From positions 1 through 47,605 of the forward strand of contig SUTF01000002.1 of the NCBI GenBank assembly GCA_015063005.1: 47,605 nucleotides of DNA, given 5' to 3'. Made by a program: the position numbers and the translations under genes. The stretch comes from Methanobrevibacter millerae (GTDB lineage: Archaea; Methanobacteriota; Methanobacteria; Methanobacteriales; Methanobacteriaceae). Below are positions 19,124-32,200 of the stretch, one piece after another. The stretch's first letter is position 1; each line of letters starts with the position of its first letter. The notes under the pieces are model-generated. The model saw only the letters and a list, made by a program, of their open reading frames with translations. It had not been told where the DNA came from and searched no databases.

Positions 19124-19341
19124 AATTCTTTGCATATAACGTAAAATAATAGAATTTCAAATACACTATCCACACATCACCAATATCTGAATTATGGAAT
19201 TTTTGACCATATTCTGCTACAGTTTAGACATTTCAAATATTATCGAAATATCATTTCAAAATTAACCTAAAAACTCATGTATCATATCATCACATTTAAA
19301 AGAAAAGACAGCTAAAATAATTGATAGAAACTATTTTAATT

Positions 19342-19530
19342 TTAATTTAATGAGTTGTCTTTTACATTAACGGCAATGTTTTCTAAAATCAAGTCTGATT
19401 TTAAATTGGGCATAATGTTAAAATCACAGTTATGAATACTTCCCATTATGATTGGAATAGCTACTTCAATGATACATCCATTTGATAAAAATTTGATTGA
19501 ACCTCTCCGGCTTGCCAAATAACCAGAAAA
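19342..19530 (-). pseudogene. protein-coding remnant, unrecognised
   Basis: The reverse strand is open for about 62 codons between stops at 19531-19533 and 19342-19344, with no ATG near its start. It reads like real protein (SIKFLSNGCIIEVAIPIIMG, then NCDFNIMPNLKSDLI) and looks like the C-terminal end of a lost gene. The family is not recognised. Its upstream edge holds the CCTCTCCGGCTT repeat (as AAGCCGGAGAGG), so the break may lie there. The remaining bases of 19124-19341 show nothing. Confidence 0.4.
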
Positions 19531-19545
19531 TTATTGCACAAAAAG

Positions 19546-20418
19546 TTAAAATAGAGAAAAATTGAATTTTGAATCAGATATCACCTCAGAATTGAACTCT
19601 TCAGCAGTTTCTGGATCATCATAATCATTAAAAGGACTTTTACCCCTATCCAATTCTTTAATTTTTTCAATTTCTTTTTTATTTAAATTGAAATCAAAAA
19701 TATCAATATTTTCTTCCATTCTATCTGTTTTAACAGACCTGCATGAGAAAGGAATATCTCTATCAATTAACCATCTTAAAATTATCTGTACAGTACTTTT
19801 ATCATATTTTTCTGCTATTTCTAAAAGAATGGGATTTTCAAATAAATTATCCAAACCTTCAGAAAGAGGACCCCAACTTTGATGAACCACACCCAACTTG
19901 TTCATGATTTTATTGGCTTCATATTGCTGGAAATATGGTGTTGTTTCAACTTGATTGATTTGGGGAAATATATCAAAATTCATGGTTAAGTCAACTAAAC
20001 GGACAGAATCGAAATTTGAAACACCAATTGACAATACTGTTCCCTCTTTTTGCAAATCCTGAAATGCCCGATATGACCCATAATAATCTCCAAATGGTTG
20101 ATGGATAAGCAATAAGTCCAGATAATCAGTTTGTAAATCTTGTAATGTTTTGTTAACAGCTTTAATTGTTTTTTCATATCCAGAATTACTTACCCAATTT
20201 TTACTAGTTAAATATAATTCTTCCCTAGGAATTCCTGATTCTTTTATCGCGTTACCAACTTCTTTTTCATTATAATATACCTGTGCATTGTCAATTGAAG
20301 TATATCCCACATTTAAAGCATTAAGAACAGCTTTTTTTGTTTTTTTAGGCTTTATTTCATAAACTCCATAACTTATAAATGGTATTTTTTCATTATTATT
20401 TAGTTTTTTAAGTTTCAT
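19546..20418 (-). CDS. aldo/keto reductase
   Basis: A 290-residue (beta/alpha)8 NADPH-dependent oxidoreductase of the 2,5-diketo-gluconate reductase-like group (YGVYEI near the start, NVGYTSIDNAQVYYNEKEVG, LDLLLIHQPFGD, IGVSNFD). The full catalytic tetrad is present: D43, Y48, K73, H106. Near the end, SVKTDRMEENIDIFDF matches the cofactor-binding loop. Length is normal and the gene is intact. It lies 28 bases after the second MATE gene, on the same strand, and so ends the NRPS2-MATE operon. Since NRPS2 ends in a reductase domain, this enzyme may reduce the released peptide aldehyde to an alcohol; that is inference. It could also be a general aldehyde-removing enzyme. Confidence 0.9.
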   Translation of the reverse strand: MKLKKLNNNEKIPFISYGVYEIKPKKTKKAVLNALNVGYTSIDNAQVYYNEKEVGNAIKESGIPREELYLTSKNWVSNSGYEKTIKAVNKTLQDLQTDYLDLLLIHQPFGDYYGSYRAFQDLQKEGTVLSIGVSNFDSVRLVDLTMNFDIFPQINQVETTPYFQQYEANKIMNKLGVVHQSWGPLSEGLDNLFENPILLEIAEKYDKSTVQIILRWLIDRDIPFSCRSVKTDRMEENIDIFDFNLNKKEIEKIKELDRGKSPFNDYDDPETAEEFNSEVISDSKFNFSLF

Positions 20419-20446
20419 ATTACCAACTCAATAATTTTTAAAAATT

Positions 20447-22123
20447 CTATTTATCCATTACGTATTCAACAGTATTGAATCCTAAAACCTCTGCAAATTT
20501 GAAAATGTTGTCTGGAAAACTATTTTTTAGATGTTCAAGGTTTTCCTTTTCCCCCTCATACTTAATATCAACATGGATATTATCATCATAATCTATAACC
20601 AACACTTCCACATATGTACTATGATCATTTGTATCAAAAATCACATCAAATATCTTATTTACATTATCACAAAATTCATTACTTGCATTTAAATCTTTCA
20701 AATGATTTAAACATTCTTTCCTTGCATTTAAGTTATTGTCTGTCAAGACAAAGTTTTTGGTTTTATGCACTAAATCCTTTTCAACAAAGAACAGGCCATC
20801 GTATTTCGGTTCTCTTCTTTGAATTAATTTAACACCAATGATTATGACAATCATTGAAATTATGCAGGATATCGGAAATCCTAACCATATACCATTAGAT
20901 CCAATTATATTATATAATGCAACTACAGTAAATAATGGTATTGCAAGTGTGAAGAGAACTGAAATTATAGATGAAAAAACAGGCCTTTCAATAGCTTCAT
21001 AGTAGAATATCAACATGTTTGGAAGTACTGAAAGGATAAAGAAGAATGAATATAATCTAAGTGCATTGATTGCAAAATCAGCTATCTCATTACGATTGAA
21101 ATTATAAAGAGCCAAAAATCCTTGAGGCCATAACCATAGGACAGTGGTCAATATTATTGCACAAGTCATTGTAATTATGAGAGACATTTTAATTAAGTGA
21201 TTTAAATTTATATAATCATGTTTCGAATAATATACTGGAACAATTGATGTCAGTGTTTCCGAAACTCCAATATCAACAATACTTGCGATTACTAATGCAT
21301 CCATACATAACAAATATGTTGCCAATCCCATATCTCCAAGGGTTGATACCAAGAAAATGTTCATTATATAAACAAATATTACATCAAAAATACCAATACT
21401 TGCTCCAGGGAAACCTACCTTAATCATATGCCAAGTAGTTTTTAGGAAAGTCTTAACCTTAAGTGCTGAGCGAACAAAACGAAATGTTCTTTTAGGACTG
21501 CGGATGTATAATAAACATACACCTAAAGAAAGTGTATATCCTATAAATGATGCAAATGATGCTGAAGCCATACCCATTCCAGAAGATAAAAAGACATAAT
21601 CCAAAACAATATTGACTGCATTAGCTACGATAATAACTGCTGATGCTAAATTTGGTTTTCCATCCACACGGATGTACTGGGTAAGTACTGCAGCAAGAGT
21701 AGATACAACAAAACATCCATATAAAAATTTTGAATAATCCATTACAAGTGGCTTTGTAGCAGCTGTAGAGCCTAAGAATGTAGCCAATTCTCCAAAAAAG
21801 AACAAACAGACAACTGCCATTATAAAAGATGCGATAAACGATACAAAAATTGATGTTGTAAAGTAACGGTTACTCCCATCAACATCAAATTCCGCTTTTT
21901 TATTTACAGCTATAATTTGTCCTCCAAGTCCAAATAACCATTCAAAAACAGTTACCAACAAAACCATAGGTTCTAAAACCTCAATTGCAGAAACCGCATT
22001 TGGCCCAATAAATGACCCAACAAAAAATGAATCAACTACAGAACTTATGTTCAAAGCCATTACCATAAGTAAACTCGGCAATAATAATTCTTTAAATTTA
22101 CTATCTGCTATCTTAAAATTCAT
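20447..22123 (-). CDS. MATE-family exporter with degenerate C-terminal domain
   Basis: Paralogue of the exporter at 17322. The start at 22123 (MNFKIADSKFKELLLPSLLM) is chosen because GGGAG lies just upstream; an in-frame ATG at 22138 directly after the NRPS2 stop would add five residues and contains that RBS. About twelve membrane segments fill residues 10-445, with VDSFFVGSFIGPNAVSAIEV and YIRVDGKPNL as MATE landmarks. After RREPKYDGLFF comes a soluble tail of about 110 residues that ends FAEVLGFNTVEYV, matching ARVLGLNSTVIHI of the other exporter. The N-box and DxG motifs of the RsbW fold are lost, so it cannot be an active kinase. It follows NRPS2 with only 15 bases between and is probably its product exporter. 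Confidence 0.88.
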   Translation of the reverse strand: MNFKIADSKFKELLLPSLLMVMALNISSVVDSFFVGSFIGPNAVSAIEVLEPMVLLVTVFEWLFGLGGQIIAVNKKAEFDVDGSNRYFTTSIFVSFIASFIMAVVCLFFFGELATFLGSTAATKPLVMDYSKFLYGCFVVSTLAAVLTQYIRVDGKPNLASAVIIVANAVNIVLDYVFLSSGMGMASASFASFIGYTLSLGVCLLYIRSPKRTFRFVRSALKVKTFLKTTWHMIKVGFPGASIGIFDVIFVYIMNIFLVSTLGDMGLATYLLCMDALVIASIVDIGVSETLTSIVPVYYSKHDYINLNHLIKMSLIITMTCAIILTTVLWLWPQGFLALYNFNRNEIADFAINALRLYSFFFILSVLPNMLIFYYEAIERPVFSSIISVLFTLAIPLFTVVALYNIIGSNGIWLGFPISCIISMIVIIIGVKLIQRREPKYDGLFFVEKDLVHKTKNFVLTDNNLNARKECLNHLKDLNASNEFCDNVNKIFDVIFDTNDHSTYVEVLVIDYDDNIHVDIKYEGEKENLEHLKNSFPDNIFKFAEVLGFNTVEYVMDK

Positions 22124-22138
22124 ATTAATCTCCCACAT

Positions 22139-23240
22139 TTAATCAAAATAATGTACCTCATCCAAATAACTTATAAATCTTTCAAGATATTTCTTATCAC
22201 ATTCCGGCCAGCTGAATCCTAATGAATTGAGAATATCTAATGTTTGATCCATTTTAACAAGTTCACCATAATCTCCTTCAACTTCTCCATCTTCAAAGTC
22301 AAAATCATCAATACTCAAATCAGCTGTAATCATTCCCTGAATATTTTCATCCATATTGTCTTCATAGATTTTTCTAAACTCTTCAGGAGTTACTTCATCA
22401 ATATCAAATCCTGATGAATTTAAAGTATCGAATATATCACTGTTAGGTATTAGCTTATCACTTACAGCATGGAATATAATCGATTCTTTTGGTGTTTTAG
22501 CAAGCACAAGAGTTGCCTTTGCCACATAATCAATCGGACTTAATTCAACAAGTTCCTCAGAAATTGCAGGAATTGTTGCTTTTAAGTTCTTAATAGCTTT
22601 AATATTATTTAAGAAAGCATTTGTGTCAAAGTTTTTCTGGAATACTCCATCACTGTAACGACCCATAAGGTTTCCAACCCTTATTATTTTTACATTAAGA
22701 CCAGCTAAGGCTTTTTCTAGAACCATTCTTTCTGCAAGGAACTTACTGTTCAAGTACTTGTTTGACAAGTCCTGTCCCCAATATAGGGTTTTTTCATCAC
22801 AGTAAACATTTTCAATATCGGTATCTTCTGTAAATTCATCTAAAACACTGGTTGTTGAAATTTGAACATAATTAATATTGTTTGATTCAGCAAATTCAAG
22901 TCCATTTACTACACCATCAACATTAACTCTGAATATGTAGTCGTCATGAGTGTAGTGCTTAACTATTGCTGCACAGTTTATGATTGTGTCAATTGGATAA
23001 TCCTCTAGCTTTTTGAAATCATCCAAATTGGTAATATCTCCTTCACTTAGGATTATACGTGATCCAATAAGGTCAGTGAAGTCTTCATCAAAGTAATAAT
23101 TCATCAAGTCGATTAAACGTTCTTCACAACTATCGAACTTACCTTTTCTAATCATACAGTAAATGGTTCCTTTTTCATTATTAATGTATTCATATAAAAC
23201 ATGAATACCCATAAAACCAGTTACTCCAGTTAACAAGACA
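22139..23240 (-). other. NRPS2 terminal reductase (R) domain
   Basis: NAD(P)H-binding thioester reductase with LLTGVTGFMG (cofactor loop), INCAAIVKHY, YVQISTTSV and YLNSKFLAER (Y7007, K7011). It is homologous to the end of NRPS1. It follows the only PCP of the protein with a canonical GGTSL site, as in NRPS1, so PCP and R form a conserved exit pair. Confidence 0.85.
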
Positions 23241-26200
23241 TTACCCAACTCAAGATTTGTACCTTTAGCAAAGTTTTCAAAGGTATTTTGCTCAAGAAGC
23301 CTGTGGATTTGAGTGTAATCATAGTTTTCAATAATATCAATATCCAAATCATCTGATATTCCATCACCAGATAAGAAGTCAGCTAATGCTCTTGGAGTTT
23401 GATTTCTGAAAATATCATCATATTTCACATTATAATCCTGTTTGAGCAACTCAATGATAAGTTTGGATGCAATAAGTGATGTTCCACCTATTTCAAAGAA
23501 GTTATCTTCCGCACCAACGATTTCTATATCTAAAATAGATGAGTATATTGCACAGATTGTCTGTTCCAGTTTGTTTTTAGGAGCAACATAATTTAATTCC
23601 AATTTAGGTTCAGGCAATGCTTTAACATCGGTTTTTCCATTAGGAGTTTGTGGCATCTCATCAATTTGCATGAATACAGTTGGAACCATGTATTGAGTTA
23701 ATCTTTCACCTAAATAATCCTTAAGATCATCTTTATTAATATCCTCATCTGCAGTGAAGTAAGCACACAAATGTTCATTGTTTCTGATTTCTTTGATTAC
23801 AACAATATTCTGTTTGATATTAGGGAAATTTGAGATATTAGATTCTATTTCACCAATCTCTATTCTTAATCCTCTAAGTTTGATTTGATTGTCAATTCTT
23901 CCTTTAATATCAATTTCACCATTTGGAAGTTCTATTGCATAATCTCCACTTCTGTAGTATGGAATATCATCAATTGTCATGTATACCTCTTCAGTTTTGT
24001 CAGGCATGTTGTAGTATCCTTGACCTACACCGACTCCACCAATATAGAGCTCACCCATCACACCTTGAGGCAAGAGTTTTCCGTCAATATCTCTTACGTC
24101 AGTTATGTAGTTTCTTAAAGCCTTACCTATGGTAATGTTTTCAGGATCCGTTATTTCCTTATAGTTGGATGCAATGGTAATTTCTGTTGGTCCATAACTG
24201 TTATAGACTTTAGCATCAGCATATTTTTTAACACCTTCAAACGCTTTTGGTGAGAATTGCTCTCCACCCATTACAATACATTTGGCACAGCTGATAGCAT
24301 CACAGAATTCATCAAACTCAAGGTATGAGAGTAATCTTGATGGGGTAAATTCCATTACTTCAGGTTGTTCACACTTGATTAATCTGATTAATTCAACAAT
24401 GCTTTTTATTTCATCATCGTTTGCAAAGATTATTTTTATTCCGTTGGTGAATCCAGTCAAGATATCCTCAAGGGATGTGTCGAATGCAATTGTTGCGATA
24501 CTTAATAAATTGTTATATTCACATTTTGGATTTGCTTCCGTTTGGTTACATGCATTTTTATGACTAATCATTACTCCTTTAGGATTTCCTGTGGAACCTG
24601 ATGTGTAAATCATGTATGCTAAATCATCTGGTGTAAGTTCAATATCCGGGTTGATGATGTTGTCTTCTTCAAGTAACTCTTCAATAGCTAATGAATTAAG
24701 TGCAAGACCATCTACATTAATTATATAATCTGCTTGACTGTTTTCATATATATACTCAATTCTTTCTTTTGGGAACTTTAAATCAAGTGGTATGAAAGCA
24801 CAACCTGCTTTTAATACACCGATTATTGAAGCAATCAGGTCACTAGTACGAGGAAGCATAATCAAAATATTACTTCTCGGTTTAACACCTTTTTTGATTA
24901 ATGAATTAGCTATACGATTTGCTTTACTGTTAAGTTCTTCATATGTTAATGAATCATCACTTGCAACAAGTGCAATTTCATCCGCTTTGGTTGCAACTTG
25001 TTCTTCGAAACGTTTATGCAAGAAAGGATTGACAACCTCTTCAAATTCAGGTAATAAGAAGTTAGGTGCAAGCTCAATTTCATTAATTCTTAATTTATCC
25101 ATATCATTAACGAAGAATTGGACTAAAATATATTTAATGGCATCCAAGAATTTTTGAACATATTCTTCAGTGTAAATTTGATTATTATATTCAATATAAA
25201 TTCCAATATTTTCACCATCATCATAAATATCCAAGTTAATCTTGTAATCTGTTGCTACAGTACCGTCAAGCTCCTCCATAGCATAAGTGTTTCCATTCAA
25301 TTCAAGATTATCAGTTTCAAATGCTCCATGATATGCATAGAAGAATTCAGGTTTTAATTGATAATCCTCTGAAAGTTTAGTGTATGAATAATTACTGTGT
25401 ACTAATGAATCTTTCCAGGATTTGTCGACAACTTTAATATAGTCTTCAATTAACATGTCTCTTTTTGAACTGTCAACCATTATTGGAAGCGTTTTAACCA
25501 GCATTCCTTGAGTGTTGTAGTAATTGGAGTTTGACCTACCATTGAAGATAGTTGTTATCAATGCCTTATCAGAGAATGTGAATTTATTTAAAGCCAATAA
25601 TGTAGCACTCATGAACAGAACATTTGGACTTATTGAATGATCCTGACAAAACATTCTCACAAAGCTTGAACTGACAGAATCACCGATAAGTTTGATTTCA
25701 GCTTCATCAGGATTTCCATTCAGGTTTGGAGTTAAAACAGTTGATTCAAATCCTTGAGCAAACTTATTTTTATAGAACTCTTTTGAAACTTCATTTTCAG
25801 CGAGTTCCTCTTCAATTAAACTGTAAGCATATCCGTCTACGATTTCACTATCGATTTCCTCACCGTTATACAGACTGATAATATCTTCAAAGAGAATGTC
25901 CTGTGAAACACCATCAGTGATAATGTGATGAATATCAGTAAACAGTACTGTTTCACTTGGAGTTTTATAGATTTTGAATTTGAATAACTGATTTTCTTCT
26001 ATCGGAATGTAGCTGATATCATTTTCCATCATCTCTTCATTTGTAATTGAATCCACTTCGACAATTTTAATATCTTCAATTTCAATATCATCACATCTTT
26101 TTTGTCTTAATTCACCTTCAGGAGTAGTGATTATTCTTGTTTTGAGATATGGATGGGCTTCAATAGCATCAATAATTGCCTGTTTGAGTCTAAACGGATC

Positions 26201-29200
26201 TATATCGCTGCCAAAGCGTATTGCTGAAGGCATTGTATACTTGATTTCCTGTGTCTGCATACATTCATAGTAGATACCTAACTGGTTGGAGGTCAATGGG
26301 AACAGTTCCATTGTCTCAGCAGTCTTAATAATTTCTGGAATATTGATTTGAGTATCGATATTGTTGTCTATTCTATCTGAAAGACTTCGAATTGTAGGAT
26401 TGTTGAACAGGTCAGTTATCTCAATGTTAATTTCAGTTTCATTATAAATCATTGAATTCAATTTCATCAAGGTTAATGACGTGAATCCTAATGTATATAA
26501 ATCATCAGTAATACCAAATTCTTCTGCACTTGTAAGTGATGAAACGAGTTTGAATAATTTTTTCTCTGTTTCTGTTTCAGGTTCAACATGATTAAGTGCC
26601 AATGAAGGTTCAGGCAACGCTTTCATGTCTGTTTTTCCATTCGGCAATTGTGGAATTTCATCCAATTGCATGAATACTGTCGGAACCATGTACTTAGTTA
26701 ACTTGCTTTGCAGGTAGCGTTTCAAGAGTTTAGTGTCAATATCCTCTTCAGCAGTAAAGTAAGCGCATAAATGTTCGCCACCATTCATTTCTTTAATTGC
26801 AACGACGACACGTTTGATATTAGGGAATCTGGAGATATTAGATTCAATTTCACCTATTTCAATTCTCAATCCTCTGAGTTTGATTTGGTTGTCGATTCTT
26901 CCTTTAATATCAATGTCTCCATCAGGAAGTTCTATTGCATAGTCTCCACTTCTGTAGTATGGGATATCATTTATGGTTAAATACACCTCTTCAGTTTTTT
27001 CAGGCATGTTGTAGTATCCTTTACCGACACCAGTACCTCCAATGTATAGCTCTCCCATTACACCTTGAGGCAGAAGTTTTCCGTCAATATCCCTTACTTC
27101 AGTTACATAATTTTGCAATGCTTTACCAATAGTAATAACATTCGGATCAGTTATTTCCTTATAGTTGGAAGCAATAGTTGCTTCTGTTGGTCCGTAACTG
27201 TTGTAGACTTTTGCATCACAGTATTGTTTTACCTCATTGAATGCTTTGGCTGAGAATTGCTCTCCTCCCATAACAATACAATGAGCACAGCCAATCACTT
27301 CACAGAACTCATCAACTTCTAGGTAAGATATTAACCTTGATGGTGTGAATTCCATGACTTGAGGTTTTTCTGCTTTAATTAACTGTATTAAGTCAACCAC
27401 ATTCTTGATTTCTGTATCATTAGCAAAGATTATTTTAATTCCATTAGTTAAACCTGTAAGGATATCCTCAAGAGATGTGTCGAATGCAATTGTTGCAATG
27501 CTCAATAGATTATCATATTCACATTTAGGATTTCCTTCAGTTTCATTACATGCATTTTCATGACTAATCATTACTCCTTTAGGTTTTCCTGTGGAACCTG
27601 AAGTATAAATCATATATGCAGTATCATCAGGAGATATTTCGACATCAGGAGCTTTAACATTATCCTCTTCAAGCAATTCATTAATGTTTAATGATATTTC
27701 AAAGGTTTCATTTGAGATAATATAATCCGCTTCACTGTTTTCATAAATATATTCAATTCTGTCTTTAGGATATTCCAAGTCTATTGGGATGAATCCACAA
27801 CCTGCCTTTAGAATACCAATTATTGATGCGATTAAATCAGCAGTTCTTGGAAGCATTATCAGAATATTGTGTTTCGGTTCAACTCCACGTTTAATCAAAC
27901 CGTTAGCAACACGATTACTTAACTCATCCAATTCACGATAAGTGTATTCTTTTCCGTTGGATACCAATGCAATGTCATCAGGTTTGCTTTCCACTTGTGA
28001 TTCAAAACGTTTATGGATAAATGGATTTTCAAGAGGGATGAATGTTGGTTTTTCTTTAGTTGTTTCAAGTTCAACATCACAGATTCTGAATGTCTCAACA
28101 TCATTTTCAATGAATTGGTTCAATACTGTTTCAATTGAATCTAGGAATGTTTTTACATAATCCTCAGAGTACAATTTGTCATTGTAGGAAATTCCAATAT
28201 CTATTGTGGTTTCCTGTTTAAGCACTGAAATATCAATTTTATATTCTGTTTCCTTAGTTGCATCAGACAATTCATAGTTTTCATAATCATTACCGTTAAT
28301 AACAAGATTTTCAGATCCGGAACCCTCATTATAAGCATAGAATATTTCAGGTTTTAACTGATATTCATCAGCAATATGAGTATATGGGTAAATACTATTG
28401 TTGATTGAATCTATCCAAGTTTTATCTACAGATTTAAGGAATTTTTCTATAGTTTGTTGTCTGTTTTCATTTTTAATAATCAGAGGTAAGGTTTTTACTA
28501 AAAATCCTTGGGTATTATAATAGTTAGGATTTGTCCTTCCATTGAATATTGTAGTAATCAATGTCTCATCACTGTAAGTGAATTTGTTCAAGCTCAATAT
28601 CATTGCAGACATAACTAATGAATTGTGTCCAATTGAATGTTTTAAACAGAAATCATCAATTTTACTTATATCCAACCTACTATAAACGAATTTAATCACA
28701 CCATCTTCTTCATCACCATTAATATCAGGAGTTAAAACAGTTGAATCAATTTCCTGTGACAGCTTGTCATCAAAGAATTTTTTTGCAGCATCATATCTTT
28801 CGCTGTTTTGCAGCTCATGCTCAATGAGGCTGTATACATAACCGTCAACAATTTCTTTTTCAATCTCATTATTTTCATATGCATTTCCAATTTCTTCAAA
28901 TAGGAGTGCTTGTGATTCACCATCTGTGATTATATGGTGGAAATCGCTGAATAATAAAACTTCTTCAGGAGTTTTATAAATCTTGAATCTGAATAATTGT
29001 TCGCCGTCTAATGAAAATGCTTTAACATCATTTTTAATAATGTCTTCATCACTAATTGAATCCACTTCAACAATCTCAATTTCATCTATTTCAGCGGAAA
29101 TGTTCTTATACTGTTTTATTGAACCGTCTTCAGCAGTTACAATTCTTGTTTTAAGATATGGGTGTGCTTCAATTGCTATGATAATTGCTTCTTTTAATTT

Positions 29201-32200
29201 TTCAGCATCAATATCATGGTCAAACCTTGCAACAGCAGGCATTGTGTATTTGATTTCACCAGGACTTTGCATGCACTCATAATATACACCTAATTGATTT
29301 TCAGTCAATGGGAAGTATTCTTGAGTATTTGCTAATTCAATAAGTTCATCTAATTTTGATGATTGTTCATCATGATTCAAAATCTCATCAGAAAGCTTTC
29401 TGATAGTTGGACTGTTGAACAATATTGAAATGTCCAGATTAACACTCATTTCCTTATAAATCAAAGTGTTTAATTTCATCAATGTTAATGATGTAAATCC
29501 TATAGCGTATAAATCATCAGTTACACCAAATTCATCAGTTCCAATTAACTCTGAAGTGATATCGAACAGTTTTTGTTCTGTTTCATTTTCAGGTTTTATA
29601 TTTTCCAGTTCTAATTTAGGTTCCGGCAATTTCTTGGTATCGGTTTTACCGTTAGGCAATTGTGGAATTTCATCCAATTGCATGAACACAGTCGGAACCA
29701 TGTAATATGTTAACCTTTCTTTTAGGAATTCCTTCAATGAGTCTGTATCTATTTCTTTTTCAGCGGTGAAATAAGCACATAAATGATCGTTGTTGTTGAT
29801 TTCCTTAATTACAACAACAGCATTTTTAACATTAGGGAATTTGTTAATGCTTGATTCAATTTCACCAATTTCAATTCTGAGTCCTCTTAGCTTGATTTGA
29901 TTGTCTATTCTTCCCTTAATGTCAATGTCACCATCAGGCAGCTCAATTGCATAGTCCCCACTCTTGTAGTATGGGATATTGTTAATTGTAAGATATACTT
30001 CTTCAGTTTTGTCAGGCATGTTATAGTATCCTTTACCGACACCAGTACCTCCAATGTATAGTTCTCCCATGACTCCTTGAGGCAGAAGTTTTCCGTCGAT
30101 ATCCCTTACTTCAGTTACATAGTTTTTAAGAGCTTTACCGATTGTAATGTTTTCTGGATCTGTGATTTCTTTATAATTGGATGCAATTGTTGCTTCTGTT
30201 GGTCCATAACTGTTGTATACCTTCGCATCACAGTATTTTTTAACTCCTTCAAATGCTTTGGCTGAGAATTGCTCTCCACCCATAACAATACATTCAGCAC
30301 AGTCAATCACTTCACAGAACTCATCAACTTCCAGATAAGATATCAATCTTGAAGGAGTGAATTCCATTACTTGAGGCTCATACTCCCTGATTAGTCTGAT
30401 TAAATCAACAATATTCTTGATTTCTGAATCATTAGCAAATATTATTCTGATACCATTTGTAATACCTGTTAAGATATCTTCTAAGGATGTATCGAATGCA
30501 ATTGTTGCAATACTTAATAGATTATCATATTCACATTTTGGATTTGATTCAGCCTGGTTACATGCATTCTTATGTCCAATCATTACTCCTTTAGGCAATC
30601 CTGTTGACCCCGATGTGTAAATCATGTATGCCAAATCATCAGGTGAAATTTCAACATCAGGATTTAAAGTATTTTTCTCTTCAAGCAATTCATAGATATC
30701 CAATTCATTATCTGCTTTTCCATCAGAGGTTATGATGTAATCTGCCTGACTGTTTTCATAGATATAATCAATACGTTCCTTAGGATATTCCAAATCAATA
30801 GGAATAAATGTACATCCTGCTTTTAAGATACCAATTATTGTTGCTATCAGGTTGCTGTCCCTTGGAAGCATTGCTAAAATGTTGCTTCTTGGCTCAACAC
30901 CTTTTCTAATAAGTGCATTAGCTATACGATTTGATTTAATGTTAAGCTCTTCATTGGTTAATGTAGCATCTGTTGCAACAAGTGCAATGTTGTCAGGATT
31001 TGCTTCAACCTGTTTTTCAAAGCGTTTGTGGATGAATGGAGTTTCAACAGGTTTAAAAGTAGGTATTTCTTTTGAAGTTTCCAATTCCACTTCACTAATA
31101 CACAATTCATTGATGTCATTTTCCATAAATTGGGTTAAAACAAGTTGCATGGACTTAATAAATGTTTTAATGTATCTTTCACTGTATAATTCATCATTAT
31201 ATATGATTATGAAATCAATATTATCTTCTGTAACATCAATATCAAAGTTAATTTTATATTCAGTTGTAGCCAATTCATCTGAAACTAATTCTCTTTCTTC
31301 CCAAAGATTTCCATTAATTATACGAGGTCCTGAATCATAAAATTCCTGATATGTAAAGAAGAACTCAGGTTTTAGTTGATATTCTTCTGCAATATTTGTG
31401 TATGGGTAAATACTATTACTCATTGTGTCTTTCCATACTTCATCAATACCATTTATGAACTCTTTTATAGTTTCATGTCTATTTTCATTGTTGAATATTA
31501 ATGGAAGTGTTTTTACCAGGAATCCTTGAGTGTCATAATATAAAGGATTAGATCTTCCATTGAATATGGTTGTAATCAATGTTTTATCGCTGAATGTATA
31601 TTTATTTAGTGTTAATGTAAGAGCAGATAGGAATAATGCATTTTGACTAAATGAATGGCGATTACAGAATTCCTTAATCTCATCAGCATCAATGGTATCA
31701 ATGACCGCTTTTAATTTACCTTTATCCGGATTACCGTTGAGGTTTGGAGTAAGTACTGTTGATTCAACTTCCTGTGACAGTTTTTCATCAAAGAATTCTT
31801 TAGCTTTTTCAAAAGCTTCACTGTTTTTAAGATTATCCTCAAGAAAACTGTAGACATATCCGTCAACAATTTCATCATGAAGGTCATTTCCTTGATAAGC
31901 ATTTGCAATATCATCAAAGAAATTGATTTGAGATACACCATCTGTAATTATATGATGGAAATCAGTAAAGAGTACGGTTTCATCAGGTGTTTTATATATT
32001 TTAGCCCTGAATAACTGTTCATCAATTAATGAAAATGCTTTAACATCATTTTTCATCATTTCTTCATCACTAATGGAATCCACTTCAACAATCTCGATTT
32101 CATCTATTGCAATATCGTCACATCTTTTCTGTTTTAACTCACCTTCATCGTCAATGACAATTCTTGTTTTAAGGTATGGATGTGCTTCGACAGCTTTTAT

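Noticed and set aside
22139..23240. Thioesterase at the end of NRPS2
   Set aside because: No GxSxG alpha/beta-hydrolase motif; the end has GVTGFMG and YxxxK of a reductase.
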